A DNA stretch of 60,000 nucleotides from Adiantum capillus-veneris. Its lineage: Eukaryota > Streptophyta > Polypodiopsida > Polypodiales > Pteridaceae. This document shows, piece after piece, positions 10,193-20,991 of this stretch. Position numbers and translations under genes: made by a program. The notes beneath the pieces were generated by a model. The model was not told the origin of the DNA. It saw only the letters and a list, made by a program, of their open reading frames with translations, and ran no database searches. The DNA is taken from assembly GCA_014529385.2 (NCBI GenBank), contig CM043945.1, positions 140,100,241-140,160,240 of the forward strand. Reading direction: 5' to 3'. The stretch's first letter is position 1. Each line of letters begins with the position of its first letter.

Positions 10193-10875
10193 CTATCATG
10201 CCATGGTTCATATGGAGTCATAGACTACAAAGATTCATAGGACACTTTTTCTGTACATAAGTGGCACACCTGATGGCCTCAAGACAAAACAAATGCGGCA
10301 AAGCTTGATTTTTGACCATACATTGTGCCATTTATTTAAGTGACCCGTTTTTCCTCTCAACAACACCATTTTGCTAAGGTGTGTAAGGCACTGTACATTG
10401 GTGTTTTATCCCATGACTAGCCAGAAATATACTCCCCCCTTCGATCGGAAAGGAGGGTGCCCATAGTATATTTCGAGACATTTTTAGCCATAGCCAAATT
10501 TTTTTGAAGCACGTAAACACTTCAAACTTTGCGGATGTACCCATGCATGCATGGAATAATCATTAAGAAAAGTCACAAAGTAAAGGTAATTGCCCAAGGA
10601 CGGAGTTTGTGTGGGCCTACAAACATCACTATGTACAAGCTGCAACCTACATGTGGCCCTAACCGAACTATCCTTTGGAAACTTTGAATGTTGTATCTTA
10701 CCCAAAATTCAGCCTTCACAAACATGTTTGATAGGTGCTTCAAGAGGCGGCAAAGAACGCCCTTTGACACAAGGACATGTTGCATCATGTAAGCCCACAT
10801 AGGGTAATTGTCCCCATCCAATCTGTTCTCAGTAGCAAACATCATCTTGAACACATATGTGTTGTTGTCGGCCAT
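10193..10875 (-). pseudogene. Copia-2a Gag N-terminus fused to integrase
   Basis: The ATG at 10875 (MADNNTYVFKM) gives about 35 Gag residues to MQHVLVSKG, then near 10770 the sequence jumps to the pre-integrase zinc segment (KHVCEGCILGK, intact CxxC) and integrase (LVHSDVC; NYLYFVTFLNDYSMHAW). The central Gag, zinc knuckle and protease are deleted. Several frameshifts follow. Integrase continues to 10193, where Tat-B is inserted, and resumes at 5907. Confidence 0.85.
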
Positions 10876-11203
10876 GGGGAATGCCTGCACCTAATGTGAA
10901 AATTGCCCAAAAAAAGGAGAAACGAAGCGGCAACAATAGGTTCTATATAGCACAAACCGTAGAAGACTGTAAGGGACCTGTTATGCAATAAATAGTACTC
11001 ACAAAAAATTTGGACAAAATGAAAAAATAGCATGTACAGTACTGCCTGTAGTGGAAACGGAGGCCGAAATGAGCTCGAATAAAAAATCTGAGCAGACCTG
11101 CTGACGCTCGTCAAATCTCATAGAAATCGGAGAAAGTGAGTAGGCGTGTGTTGGAGCTACTGGCGACTAAGCCCTGGAGGGTGGAACCTGCTTTGATGCC
11201 GAT

Positions 11204-11412
11204 TGTTGGAATTAGGGTTGTAGGAAAACACACACATCTTGGAGAAGACAAAGGAAGCTCAAGGCACACAATAGAGAGTATATTACTTAGTGTTTAATGG
11301 AAAGATAATATAGCCCTAGAGCGATGGGCGTATATACAATGCAAGAGGCAAAAATTTCCCCGATGGTCCTAAGTGTGTTCACACACATCACTACCACATG
11401 TATATGGTAACA
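11204..11412 (-). repeat. Copia-2a 5' LTR
   Basis: 209 bp running (plus strand) from TGTTGGAATTAGG to ATGGTAACA. A degenerate primer site (complement of TGCTTTGATGCCGAT at 11189-11203) adjoins it, where Copia-1 has the perfect site. TATATAC near 11331 may be the TATA element. Its match to 1-79 and 5037-5249 defines the family. Confidence 0.88.
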
Positions 11413-11444
11413 TTAAGGAATTGGGGTTTTCCAAATGACAAGAG

Positions 11445-11672
11445 TGTTTAAGGGTTATTACTTGGGAGGATTACTTTTTGACAGGTGTATGAACCTTAGT
11501 CTAATTTAGTGACTTTTCAAATCTTGAGAAGTTAGGAACTCGTTTGGGTTTTTCATGAAAACAAGCAGTAGTTACGCATGATCTACAAGATGGGCGGATG
11601 TTTTGTGTATCAATGGAATATTTCTGAATGCAAGATGCAGTTTGTCTTATTCTCTATATGTATTCCTTGTTT
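11445..11672. repeat. Left ~228-bp direct repeat of element H
   Basis: Starts AGTGTTTAAGG and matches 14943-15173 over its length (about 80-85% by eye), including GATTACTTTTTGACA and GAATGCAAGATGCAG. The pair flanks a gag-like region and could be the LTRs of an old element, but no primer site or PPT can be placed. The following 11673-12068 has no recognised content. Confidence 0.65.
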
Positions 11673-12068
11673 AGTGTATGAACCAAGTGCAACAATGTTC
11701 ATTTGGAAGTGTATGAATAGCCGAAGTGATTTTTCATGTGTACGGATTATCCATGTCTGTCAGAGTTGAAGTCACATTGTTTGTCAGAGTTAAATTTGGG
11801 TGACAAACTGCTCAACTGAGTAGAAATTATACATTGGTGATCACGGTGTTTATGATGGGTGTTCATGGTCCGGTTTGCTTTCTTCTGTGAGAAGGATGAG
11901 TGCCAAGATGATGTCAAACAACAGTTATGGTGGCACTTATTTTTTTTGTAAGCCAAATGCTAAATGGTAGTCAATTCTAGAGAATTCTCAAAAATTTTGA
12001 CATGCATATTTTGTTAAGTATAAAGCATGATTTACCCCTTATAATTTTTTGTATTAGAAACACAAATT

Positions 12069-12743
12069 TGTAAGGCCCCCACTAGCGTGAAGAAAAATGA
12101 CTCGCCGGAAACCAAAATTTTCACAGCCAGTCTCGAGCAAAGAGACTGGCTTTGCCGGAATATTATGACCGGATGGCGGCCGAAAAGTGGTCAAAAAACG
12201 GCTGGTCATTTGGCCGATTGGCTGGTGGCTAGTAGTCAATGGCCGGTGGCCGTTGGTCAGAAGTCAATGGCCGATGGCCAAATTCAATGGCCGGTGGCCG
12301 ATTTCAAAGACGGACTTGTCTTCTCAAGGGAGGCCACACATGGGCGGATTGGAGAGTCCAATTTGGACTTTTCTACACAAGGGTGGCTACACACGTCTGC
12401 CTCTCAAGAGAGAGGGCAGCCTTTTGGCCTATAAAAAGAGGCCTCTTCTACACACAAAAACGGATTGTGAAGCATTGTGAAGTTGATGTGAGGTGGTGAG
12501 AGTGAAGCAAGGTGGGAGCTCCAAAAGGGTATAATCCCTTTGTATTCTACTTCTTGTTTTGAAGTACTAAAGCCATTGAGTGGTTGCTTTCTCGTGGATG
12601 TAGGCCACATTGGGTAAACCACATATATCGTGTGTGCTCTCTCTCTCTCTCTATAATCTCTCATGTGTGAAAATTATCTCTCTCCATTAAGTAAATACTC
12701 AATTATCTACTTAGCCATGTCATATTTTCTAACATATTTTACA
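12069..12743 (+). repeat. LTR-like unit L (possible solo LTR)
   Basis: 675 bp from TGTAAGGCCCCCAC to ATATTTTACA. Contains a strong TATA box (CTATAAAAAG, 12429-12438) embedded in the palindromic context AGGCC...GGCCT, a CT run at 12639-12652 and a cluster of GGCCGGTGGCCG-type repeats at 12235-12303. No primer site follows. Flanking pentamers AAATT and AGGTT agree at three of five positions, so the target duplication is unproven. Confidence 0.5.
12429..12438 (+). promoter_or_regulatory. TATA box in unit L
   Basis: CTATAAAAAG, followed within about 100 bp by a pyrimidine-rich leader; consistent with an LTR promoter. Confidence 0.55.
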
Positions 12744-14339
12744 AGGTTGACAGCGAGGCCTGCAGCCACAAGAGAATGACCAACATGTAGATTGTGATGA
12801 AGGTGGCGAGGATAGTGGGATGAAAATTGATAGTTTGGAATATGAGTCAGAGCCAAGTACAGAAGATCTAGAAGACATAGAGCATTATGGAGGAATCTTC
12901 AATGTGTCTGAGGATCATGGGCAACTAGATGCGGGTTTTGTAAGAGGAGTTGTATTGCAATAGGTGTTTTTGGCAAGAAGGCGGTTGGAGTTTGACCCTT
13001 TGGGCATCAGAGGAGGTGTACCCCCACAACCATTATCATCGGTAGAATCATCATCATTGTCCTCAATAGGGAAAATATCCCGCTCTGGAATATGGCGGCA
13101 TCAACTAGAGAGGATTTACGCGTCAAGTTCGGGACCTTTTTAGGGAAGTCTAACCAAGAGCCTAATTGCCATGTAGCTCAATTTGAGACAAGGTGGCAGG
13201 CCAGAGACTTTGACAAAGTGTATGATGTGCAAGCCAAGATGCGGTAGTTCCAAGCGACATTGAGGAAAGAGCCATGCAATGGCTGAGTAATTTTAATGTG
13301 GGTCATTTTGCAGATTACATAGTGTTAAGGAATGCATTTTGAATCAATTTTGGAAGGAGAAAACTCCGAATGATGTGCTCACTGAAATTAAGGAGATTAA
13401 GTAGAAGAAGATTTTTGTAGAGGATTATGCTCAAAATTTTAATAAGTACTTGAATAGGCTTACAAATGTAGAGAGGCCTATCGTTGAGATGTTGGCCGGG
13501 TACTATATGAATGGTCTACAAAAAGAACTACAGACTCCGCAGTTGCAAGTGTGGATGTCGGAGCTAGTTTGGATGCTTTGGTGCAAACTGAAATAAGAGC
13601 GGAGAAGAGGTTTGGAGTCTCAAATCCAAGTTCCTCCAAAATGAGTTCTAGGGAGAAGAAGAAGAAGAAAATGAAGGGGAAGAAGAAGAAGCAACCAGCA
13701 GATGACAGCAGTGATGACGATTTCGATTCTGATTTTGATGATGACTCAAATACAGATTCAGATTCTGATTCAAAAGGAATCAACAATTCAAATTCCAATT
13801 TTGATTTGAATTTAGATTCAGGTTGAAATAAAAAGGATAAGAAGAGGAAGCATAAGAAGAAGTCTAAAGGAAAGTCGAAGAGAAGTTCAGTGGAGAAGAT
13901 TGACTTATTTTTTTGGGATCCAAGAGTGTATGAACATCAGATCAATTTGAAGGAGGTGTATGACTACACTAAGGAGCTTTAGAACCAAGCTACAAGACTG
14001 TTTCAAGAGCATTTGTCAATGCCCATTGACAAATACAAAGCATGGTTTGAGGCTGCTGGAGAGCATACAGTCAAGGTGGAGAATGTTAAGTTAAAGGTAG
14101 GGGTTGCAAAATTGAAAATGCAAGTGGAAGCATCAAGGAAGGAAGGGATGATAGAGAGGACCATTATGTTGTTTGAAGCTTGGGATAAGGAGGTTGGAGA
14201 TGATGAAGAGCGCGGAAAGGAATGTGATGGGAAAACAACAGAGCTGATTGTAGATGCAGATGTAGAGCCGGAGTTAGTGAATGTCAAACTCTTATGTGGG
14301 AAGTTACAAAAGTTTTTGAGGGTGAAATTCTGGTTTTGA
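12744..14339 (+). pseudogene. Degenerate gag-like coding region of element H
   Basis: Between 13150 and 13550 a retrotransposon-Gag-like pattern is visible across frames (QFETRWQARDFDKVYDVQAK; VEDYAQNFNKYLNRLTNVER; GYYMNGLQKELQTP). From 13551 a single frame runs to 14339 with stops only near 13825 and 13981: SLDALVQTEIRAEKRFG, then a Lys-rich block, a Ser/Asp run (DSSDDDFDSDFDDD), another Lys-rich block (KKDKKRKHKKKSKGKSK) and a helical segment. The charged tail would be an atypical nucleocapsid; no CCHC knuckle is seen. Old and inactive. Confidence 0.55.
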
Positions 14340-14942
14340 AGTATCTAAAGCTTTGATGTGGATAAAAAATGTTCAGTCTAACTTTCAAGATGTTTTCATT
14401 GTGAAGAAAGTTGGTGATCAAATTGACTATTTGGCAGATTTGGATTCTTTTGACAAAAGCTGTTTTGATAGCATTCAGCTTTGAGGATGTTAACCTGCAG
14501 ATATTTGAAGGATGTGAAGCAGGTTTAACAAGTCCAATTATGTCAAAACAGGTGTGGAGGATCAAAGCAGATTCAAGGATGAAGTATGAGGTAGAATTTT
14601 TGAGTGTTCTGAAGGTATTGTCTGACAAGTTTCTTTCATTCAGCTTGACAAGGGATTATGGTCCAGTTTTCAAAATGTGGAGAAAGTATTTTTTCAACGA
14701 CAAGGCAGGAAGTCAGATAAGAAAAAAGTCAGCAGTGCGGCAGAGTGATCAAAGATCATTGGATGATTATGTTGCATGTGGAAAGTCAGAGGATTTGCAA
14801 AATCTCAAAGAGGAGGATGTTCTGATGGCATTTATACTGATTTTGTTTTATCTTTGCAAGATTATTTTCCTATATAGTTTATGGATCAAGGGATTGTGGG
14901 TCCGAAGTTAGCCTTTTTCTCAAGCCACCGAGCTGTGCCAAG
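14340..14942 (+). other. Unassigned segment with a 166-codon frame
   Basis: An open frame at 14411-14911 contains FKMWRKYFFNDKAGSQIRKK and SLDDYVACGKSEDLQNLKEE. I recognise no family. It may be the continuation of element H coding sequence or chance. Confidence 0.3.
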
Positions 14943-15173
14943 TGTTTAAGGTCTATTACTTAGGAGGATTACTTTTTGACATATGTATGAATCTTAGTCT
15001 ATTTTAGTGACTATTCAAATCTTGAGAAGTTAAGAAGTCATTTGGGTTTTTCATGAAAACAAGTAGTAGTTACATATGATGTAGAAGATGTACTATGTAG
15101 CAATGGCAAACTTCTGAATGCAAGATGCAGTTTTTCTTACTCTCTGTCTTATTCTCTCTATGTATTCCTTGTT
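14943..15173. repeat. Right ~231-bp direct repeat of element H
   Basis: Partner of 11445-11672; see that entry. Differs by scattered substitutions and a short insertion (CTCTCTGTCTTATT). Confidence 0.65.
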
Positions 15174-15817
15174 CTGAATTTGAAAGCTTTGGCACTATAG
15201 TTCAATCTTTTGAAAAGTTGTGTACTCACCTAGTAACCTTGCCATAATAACTGTTGCCAGGTTTTGAACTCATCTATCCACAAGATGGACACTCTATGTT
15301 TAATGTGGTAACCAATTGGCCAAAGTGACTTCTTAACTATAGCCCTCAAAATAGGGCATAAGAATTTAGTGCCTCTGATGGTGCCCACAAGTGCCCACAC
15401 ACATAAATGTAGCAATGCAATTAGTAGGGCTAATTGTGTCCAAATCATGCAATCAAAGCCTCTAATGAAAGCTATAATAGAGAGCTATAAATCGCACCCA
15501 ATTGATGGCACCGAGCAAGCAATGGAGTAATGGTCTTTGGCTAGTGACTTTTAGAGGGGTTTGTTCAAATGCCTAGTAATTTTGAGATGTATTATGAGAA
15601 GCTAAGCATATGCAAATGTAACGATCAAACACACAAGTTAATCATAATCTAAAATGCAAAGTGCAATTTTCTCCTTCACCTAATCATTAAAGAGTAGTGG
15701 AGCATGCTCATGTCCAAATGATGATTAGAGAGAAGGTTTATTAGTAATGCAATCAATAATGCTGCTAATTAATGATGTAATGGCGGAGTTAATTAGGCTT
15801 GGGCGTGAAACCATCAA
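15174..15817. other. Non-coding stretch, likely leader of element J
   Basis: No coding signal. It lies directly inside the PBS at 15818-15828, so in minus orientation it should be the 5' leader of element J, whose coding part is not present. Confidence 0.4.
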
Positions 15818-15828
15818 CTCTGATACCA
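15818..15828 (-). other. Primer-binding site of element J
   Basis: Minus strand TGGTATCAGAG followed by TTGATGG, two bases inside the LTR end at 15831. Initiator-Met tRNA type. Confidence 0.7.
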
Positions 15829-15830
15829 CA

Positions 15831-16012
15831 TGAAAGGAATGGTATTTATGGCAAAAATGTGAGTAGCTAATTACACAAGAGATCGGAGAGAGATTGACAC
15901 TAATACAAGTAGCAGATCATAAGTAGATTAAGATGCAAATGAGTACAAAGTTATGGCTAGTGGATAGGGTGCAAAAGTGGATACATAGTGTGTAGCTTTG
16001 GGCTTCTTTTAT
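15831..16012 (-). repeat. J LTR, 3' part
   Basis: Starts TGAAAGGAATGG next to the PBS and runs to the chromovirus insertion at 16012. With 25195-25307 it makes a ~295-bp LTR of TG...CA form. Joining the halves creates CTATAAAAG on the minus strand, so the insertion lies in the TATA box. Confidence 0.7.
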
Positions 16013-16149
16013 TGTAAGACAAGGGGAACTAGTGCTGCCTTGGAATCCACCTCCCAACCTCCCACTATATAGACCAAGCTCCTAGCCCTTTGCCCTAGTT
16101 GGACTCCCTTTCCACACTGCCTAGTCCGGGCCTTGCCCTTGTCCTGACA
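16013..16149 (-). repeat. C 3' LTR
   Basis: 137 bp, TGTAAGACAAGG to GTCCTGACA on the plus strand, matching 25057-25189. A TATA-like TCTATATAGT reads on the minus strand at 16064-16073. Confidence 0.95.
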
Positions 16150-16163
16150 TTAATCCCCCCTTA
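16150..16163 (-). other. C polypurine tract
   Basis: Minus strand TAAGGGGGGATTAA directly against the 3' LTR. The pol stop codon TAA (16150-16152) is the last three bases before the LTR, so coding runs through the PPT. Confidence 0.85.
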
Positions 16164-17330
16164 AGGAAGAGTTTTTGTCCTCGAAAACAAAAGTGGGAAA
16201 CTTCTTCTTAAGAACACTAATGTTTTCCCAAGTGGCACCTTCCTCAGGTCGATCTTTCCACTTGATTTAGGCTTGTTAATGTACATGATGACGCGTATGT
16301 AAATCATGATAGTCGAGAATTCATTCAGTTTCATGCAGTAAGGTAGGAGATTCAACGAAATTGACCAGAATCTGTTGGTCAATGACATTGTCGTCCCCAT
16401 GTAACTGCTTACATAAACGACTTACATGAAACACCGGATGAACACAAGAATGTGTAGGTAGCGATAATTTGTAGGCATGATCACCCACTCACTTGAGTAT
16501 TTTGAAAGGCCCACAATATCGTGGAGATAATTTAGGGGTTGGCCCAATTTTCAGACTTTCTGAATGCTCTGTAGAGCACACGTAAAAATTCTTCTTCCCC
16601 TTCCACAAAGGTAACTTGCCAACGTTTCTCATCAGCGTACTTCTTATACCGATCCTGCGCTTGTCGAACATTCTGATGAGCGAGTTTCATCATATCCATG
16701 TGGTCTTGGAGAAAATCCTTAACCTGTTGGAGTTTTTTGGTTGCCAACCCCACCGTAATAGGTGACCTAGGTTGAAAACCATACATGAGCATGAAAGGAC
16801 TAAATCCAGTCGTGACATGCTTAGCACTATTGTAGGCAAACTCGAGAATAGGTAAATATTCTTCCCAGTCTGATTGCATCTTGCTAACGTATGCGTGTAG
16901 CATATCCTCTAGCACTTGGTTAACTCGTTCAGTTTGACCATATGTTTCTAGATGATCGGCTGTACTGAGGTTTACTTGTGTACCCAACCGTTTAAACACA
17001 ACCCTCCAAAAATGACTGTTAAACTTGGGATCACGATCACTAACAATGTTACTTGGCAAACCATACAACTTGTATAGGTTGTCCACAAATAACTTGGCTA
17101 ATTCTGGAGTCTTAATCGTTGATTTGGTTGGAATAAACTTACATAGTTTAGTCAACCGGTCTACAACCACCCATACTGAGTCATGACCTCGTACAGTGGT
17201 TGGTAAACCCACAATAAAATCCATAGAGATACTTTCCCATTTTCCATTGGGAATTTCCAAAGGATGTAAGAGTCCTCCTGCTTTCAGGCGCTCTGCTTTG
17301 TTAACTTGAAATTTTTTGCAATGCAAGACA
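16150..17330 (-). pseudogene. pol: C integrase with C-terminal chromodomain
   Basis: Catalytic D in SMDFIVGLP, D in NIVSDRDPKF and E in ETYGQTERVNQVLED, in a frame open from 17326 to 16532. A frameshift near 16610 leads to the GPY-like KLSPRYCGPFKIL and the HPVFHVSRL segment. A chromodomain follows at about 16160-16320 (IKWKDRPEEGATWENISVL), with two stops in front of its WKD core. In chromoviruses this domain directs integration to particular chromatin. The HHCC finger lies in another frame near 17300-17480. Confidence 0.92.
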
Positions 17331-18347
17331 TAATCTTGAATAAAGCCATGTAAACCTGGCCAGTAAAACTGTTGTCATACGAGAGCATAAGTCTTTCTAA
17401 TACCCAAGTGCCCTGCACTTGGACTAACATGACATTCATAAAGAATTTGGTGCCGAATGTCTGTGTCCTCGGTACGCAAACTCTCCCCTTATGGAGTAGG
17501 TACCCATTGTCGATGGTGAAATGCTTCCATCGATGTAGTTCATCACTTGACAGAGGAGAACTATGTGTGGAGGTTAATGCTACACTACCATCATTGGAGT
17601 GAGAAGGATCCCTCATTTGTACATGGCTCCACACTATGGAATATGTGTCACCTTGTGCATATTTTCCCTTTAGAGAATCCAAAAATTCACTAAGAAGTTC
17701 CGTGAACAAGAGAGAATTGATCTCCGGCATACGACTAAGAGCGCCAGCCACCACATTGTATCATCCTTTATGATACCGGAGCTTGGCGTCATATTCCTAA
17801 AGAATCTCAGTCCATCTGGCTTTCCAACCCTTCAAATCAGTTTGTTGTGTAAACCATTTGATGCTTTCATGGTCAAACACAATCTCAAACTGAGCACCAT
17901 ACAAATAATGTCGCCATGTTTTTAAGGCACACAATATTGCATAGAGTTTGCGTTCATAAGTAGAGTAATTTTGTTGTGCTGCATCAAGCGTCTTGCTTCC
18001 AAATGCAATTGGCCAGGTTTACATGGCTTTGTTCAAAATTATGTCTCGCATTGCCAAAGATGTCATCGAGGAAAACGATGACAAATTTGCCCAAGTACGG
18101 CTTCAAGACACTATCCATAAGTGTCATGAATGTTGCGGGCGTATTGGTTAACCCAAAGGGTCACTAAGAACTCGTAGTGTCCAAACCTTGTTCGGAATGC
18201 AATTTTGGGTATATCAGCAAGTCGAATATGGACTTGGTGATATCCTGACCGCAAGTCTATTTTCGTGAAAATGCGAGCATGAGTGAGTTTGCCGAACAAC
18301 TCATCCACGAGTGGCAATGGATACTTGTTCTTAACAGTAACCGCATT
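17331..18347 (-). pseudogene. pol: C reverse transcriptase (3' part) and RNase H
   Basis: From 18347: [35 protein letters not shown] and the polymerase motif VIVFLDDI near 18070. Immediately after the motif (about 18010-18050) an internal deletion removes the RT thumb and the first part of RNase H; sequence resumes in RNase H (NYSTYERKLYAIL, IVFDHESIKWF). A stop lies near 17800. The upstream RT part is at 22016-22330, beyond unit K. Confidence 0.9.
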
Positions 18348-18842
18348 TGTAAGGTTTCGAGTTTCTGAAACCTTAAAGGTTGTATAAAGCTTAATCAAAC
18401 TGATATGATTATTGAAAAAGCAATGTAGAATTGTCCGACCATGGAAAATATTGGTATTTTTGGAATCTTAAGCACAACAAACCCTGGGCTAGAAATTTTC
18501 AGAATTAATTGAATTCCGATAAAAACTAGCATAGTTATGACCCCTGGAAGTTTACACTGTGAATTGAGTAAAATAGGTAAAATTGAAGGGTTGCAGTAAT
18601 CATTTAAGCATAGAATTTATTAAAGGCCTCCTAGATATTTACAAGATATTTGCCAATTAAGCAAAAATAGGTCAAAATATAGCAGAATTGATATTTTAAA
18701 AGCTGGCAGGTAATGGGAGGGTCATCACTGACCTGCGAGGGACTCATTTAGCAGTAAGGGGCGTTTTTTGACTTGTTGGGGACTGCTTGAACTGCAAGAA
18801 ACTGCCTTTTACAGCCTGTGAGAGCTTGTGAGTGCCAGAAAA

Positions 18843-18853
18843 CTATAAATAGG
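18843..18853 (+). promoter_or_regulatory. TATA box of unit K
   Basis: CTATAAATAGG, followed at ~40-60 bp by TTGACAGACTC repeated twice and a CTCTCTC run, as in plant promoters. It points toward the ORF at 20806. Confidence 0.65.
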
Positions 18854-19309
18854 ACCCCTTGCTTCATAATTTGACAGACTCAGAGCCTTGACAGACTCTC
18901 TCTCATCTAGAGAGACCGCTACGCAGAAATCACTAGAGATTAAGCTCTAGTTGATTAACTTAAACGGTAATTAGCCTAATCCTTCTTAATTAGCAAGGCT
19001 AGATTAATCTATTTTCTTAATGAATTAAAGATTAGGCCTATGTATACTCTTAAAACATCTCTTAATTAATTATTCTCTACTGATTGTTGTAATTAAGCTT
19101 GGTAATGTTAAGCTAATTAATTATCCTATCATATTAGGACTGAAATTAGCCAAATTAACCATGAATTAATGGGAAATATACTAAGTAAGCTTAGATTAAG
19201 TTGAGGTAATTATCAAAGTTGCGTTAGATAGTCATTAAGCTAGGAAAATTATCCTATAATTTTTTGAGTAATTTCCTAATTAATTAGGCAGAATTACACT
19301 ATTTTAAAG

Positions 19310-20275
19310 AAAAAATTAAAGGGGAAAATAATCAAAATAATCCCAAATTCTATGAGATATTTATCAATAGTCAATTAGGTGTTAAAGAATTTGTGATAAT
19401 TAGGAGAAGATCAGATATTTAATTTAGCTAATTACTTTAGCAGAAATACTCTATTTTTGCAAAAAATTAAAAAGGAAAAATTAGTAAAATGATTTCAAAT
19501 GCTGTGAGATATTTATTAGTGGTTAATTAGATGCTAAAGAACTCATGATAATTAGGAGAAGCTCAGATAATTAATCTAGCTAATTACTTTAGCAGAAATA
19601 CTCTATTTTTGAGCAAATTAAATAGGGAAATTATTAAACTGATTGCAAATTCTATGAGATATTTATCAGTGTTAATTATGTATTAAGGAACCCGTGATAA
19701 TTAGGAGAATCTCAGATAATTAATCTAGCTAATTACTTTAGCAGACATACTCTGTTTTTATCTAAGTCAAATTATACTATTTCTAGCTAAAAACTAAAGA
19801 GGGAAATTAGTAAATCATGCTATATGATTACATGCTATTTGTCAAAGCTATATTACATGATGAAAAGGCCGTGATAATTATGCCAAGGTTAGAAAAGTAG
19901 TATAGATATTTATCTAAGTCAAATTATACTATTTCTAGCTAAAAACTAAAGAGGGAAATTAGTAAATTATGCTATATGATTACGTGCTATTTATCAGAGC
20001 TAGATTACATGATGAAAAGGCCATGATAATTAAGTCAAAGTTAGAAACTTAGTATAGATATTTATCTAAGTCAACATATACTAATTTTGATTGAAATTTG
20101 AAGGGGGAAATTAGTAAATCATGCTATATGATTACATTCTATTTATCACAGTTAGATTACATAATAAAGAGGCCGTGATAAATATGTCAAGGTTAGAAAA
20201 GTAGTATAAATATTTATTTAAGTCAAATTATCCTAATTTTAGCTGAAAATTGAAGATGGAAATTATATAATTAAG
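19310..20275 (+). repeat. ~150-bp tandem repeats in unit K
   Basis: Two related subtypes follow one another. The first has TAGCTAATTACTTTAGCAGA at 19435, 19577 and 19726; the second has TCTAAGTCAA at 19761, 19913 and 20064 and a partial start at 20217. Spacing is 142-153 bp. Each unit carries a GTGATAATTA-type motif. AT-rich; non-coding. It would lie in an intron or leader if transcription starts at 18843. Confidence 0.85.
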
Positions 20276-20805
20276 TTGAAAAACAATAATATAATTATCA
20301 GAGGTAAAAAATATTATTATCTATTAGTGGTAATTATACCATAGGTAATTAGTGAGGTTAGTAAATTATAATTGACCAAAAGTCCTATTTTTAGCAAATG
20401 ATTAATTAAAATAAATAGACTTTGTGGTTAAAAGTTTTTAGAAAAATTATAGTAAGTGTAAACCTATGATATCAAGTTAAAGAAATGAAATATTTAAGAG
20501 AAATTAAATACAATAAATATTAAGCCCAAAATAAGTAGATTATTAGCTTAAAAAGTTGATGGGAAAATTAGGAAAAAGATATAGAAAATTCTAAGAAAGT
20601 TAGGAGAGCTTAGAAAACCCTTAGGGAAGAGGTGGAAAAAGTTATCATGCCTATATAGACAAATAAGAAATTACTAGGTCAAGAATTTATCAATTAAGAC
20701 TATAAATTTAACCTTGGATGGGTTACGGTTGAATAAAAAGGTTAAGTTTAGATTTTGAATTATTTACCTAATGATTAGATGTCCCTTTTATAAGGATAAG
20801 AAGTT

Positions 20806-20991
20806 ATGGCACCAAAAAGGACCCGAGCAAATCTTACATCTGATGATGAGGACGCAGCTCCAAAACGAACTAGAACGTCGTACGACGACAAAGCCGTGCC
20901 TAGTAGTAGGCCTACGGAGGAGAGTCTTCAGGCACCAGCGCAGCAGCAGATGGCTAATCAATCCCAGGTGGGTGTCCCATTATTCAAATAA
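20806..20991 (+). CDS. 61-codon ORF of unit K, Gag-like start
   Basis: Encodes MAPKRTRANL..., a basic and Ser/Asp/Gln-rich peptide with the repeated APKRTR (residues 2-7 and 18-23). CAG|GTGGGT at 20966-20974 is a good splice-donor match, after QSQ; an acceptor-like ...TTTTATAAG lies at 20783-20791, just upstream of the ATG. The MAP-K/R-RT start recalls Gag N-termini of Ty3/gypsy elements, so it may be a first coding exon spliced to gag in the parent element. That is inference; the peptide alone matches no domain I know. Confidence 0.4.
   Translation: MAPKRTRANLTSDDEDAAPKRTRTSYDDKAVPSSRPTEESLQAPAQQQMANQSQVGVPLFK

Larger units (their letters stand above)
5037..11412 (-). mobile_element. Copia-2a, deletion derivative interrupted by Tat-B
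   Basis: Minus-strand copia of the Copia-1 family. In element order: 5' LTR 11412-11204, degenerate primer site, Gag N-terminus, fused integrase, [Tat-B at 10192-5908], integrase C-terminus, RT leader, 3' LTR 5249-5037. The central Gag, zinc knuckle and protease are deleted, as are RT and RNase H, which would have to be supplied in trans. The two halves of integrase rejoin cleanly when Tat-B and one CTAT copy are removed. Confidence 0.85.

Noticed and set aside
11445-15173. Calling 11445-15173 a complete LTR element.
   Set aside because: The repeats resemble LTRs but no PBS, PPT or target duplication can be placed.
19310-20275. Regular ~150-bp spacing as a CRISPR array.
   Set aside because: Units are whole tandem repeats without short identical repeats and unique spacers; plant DNA.
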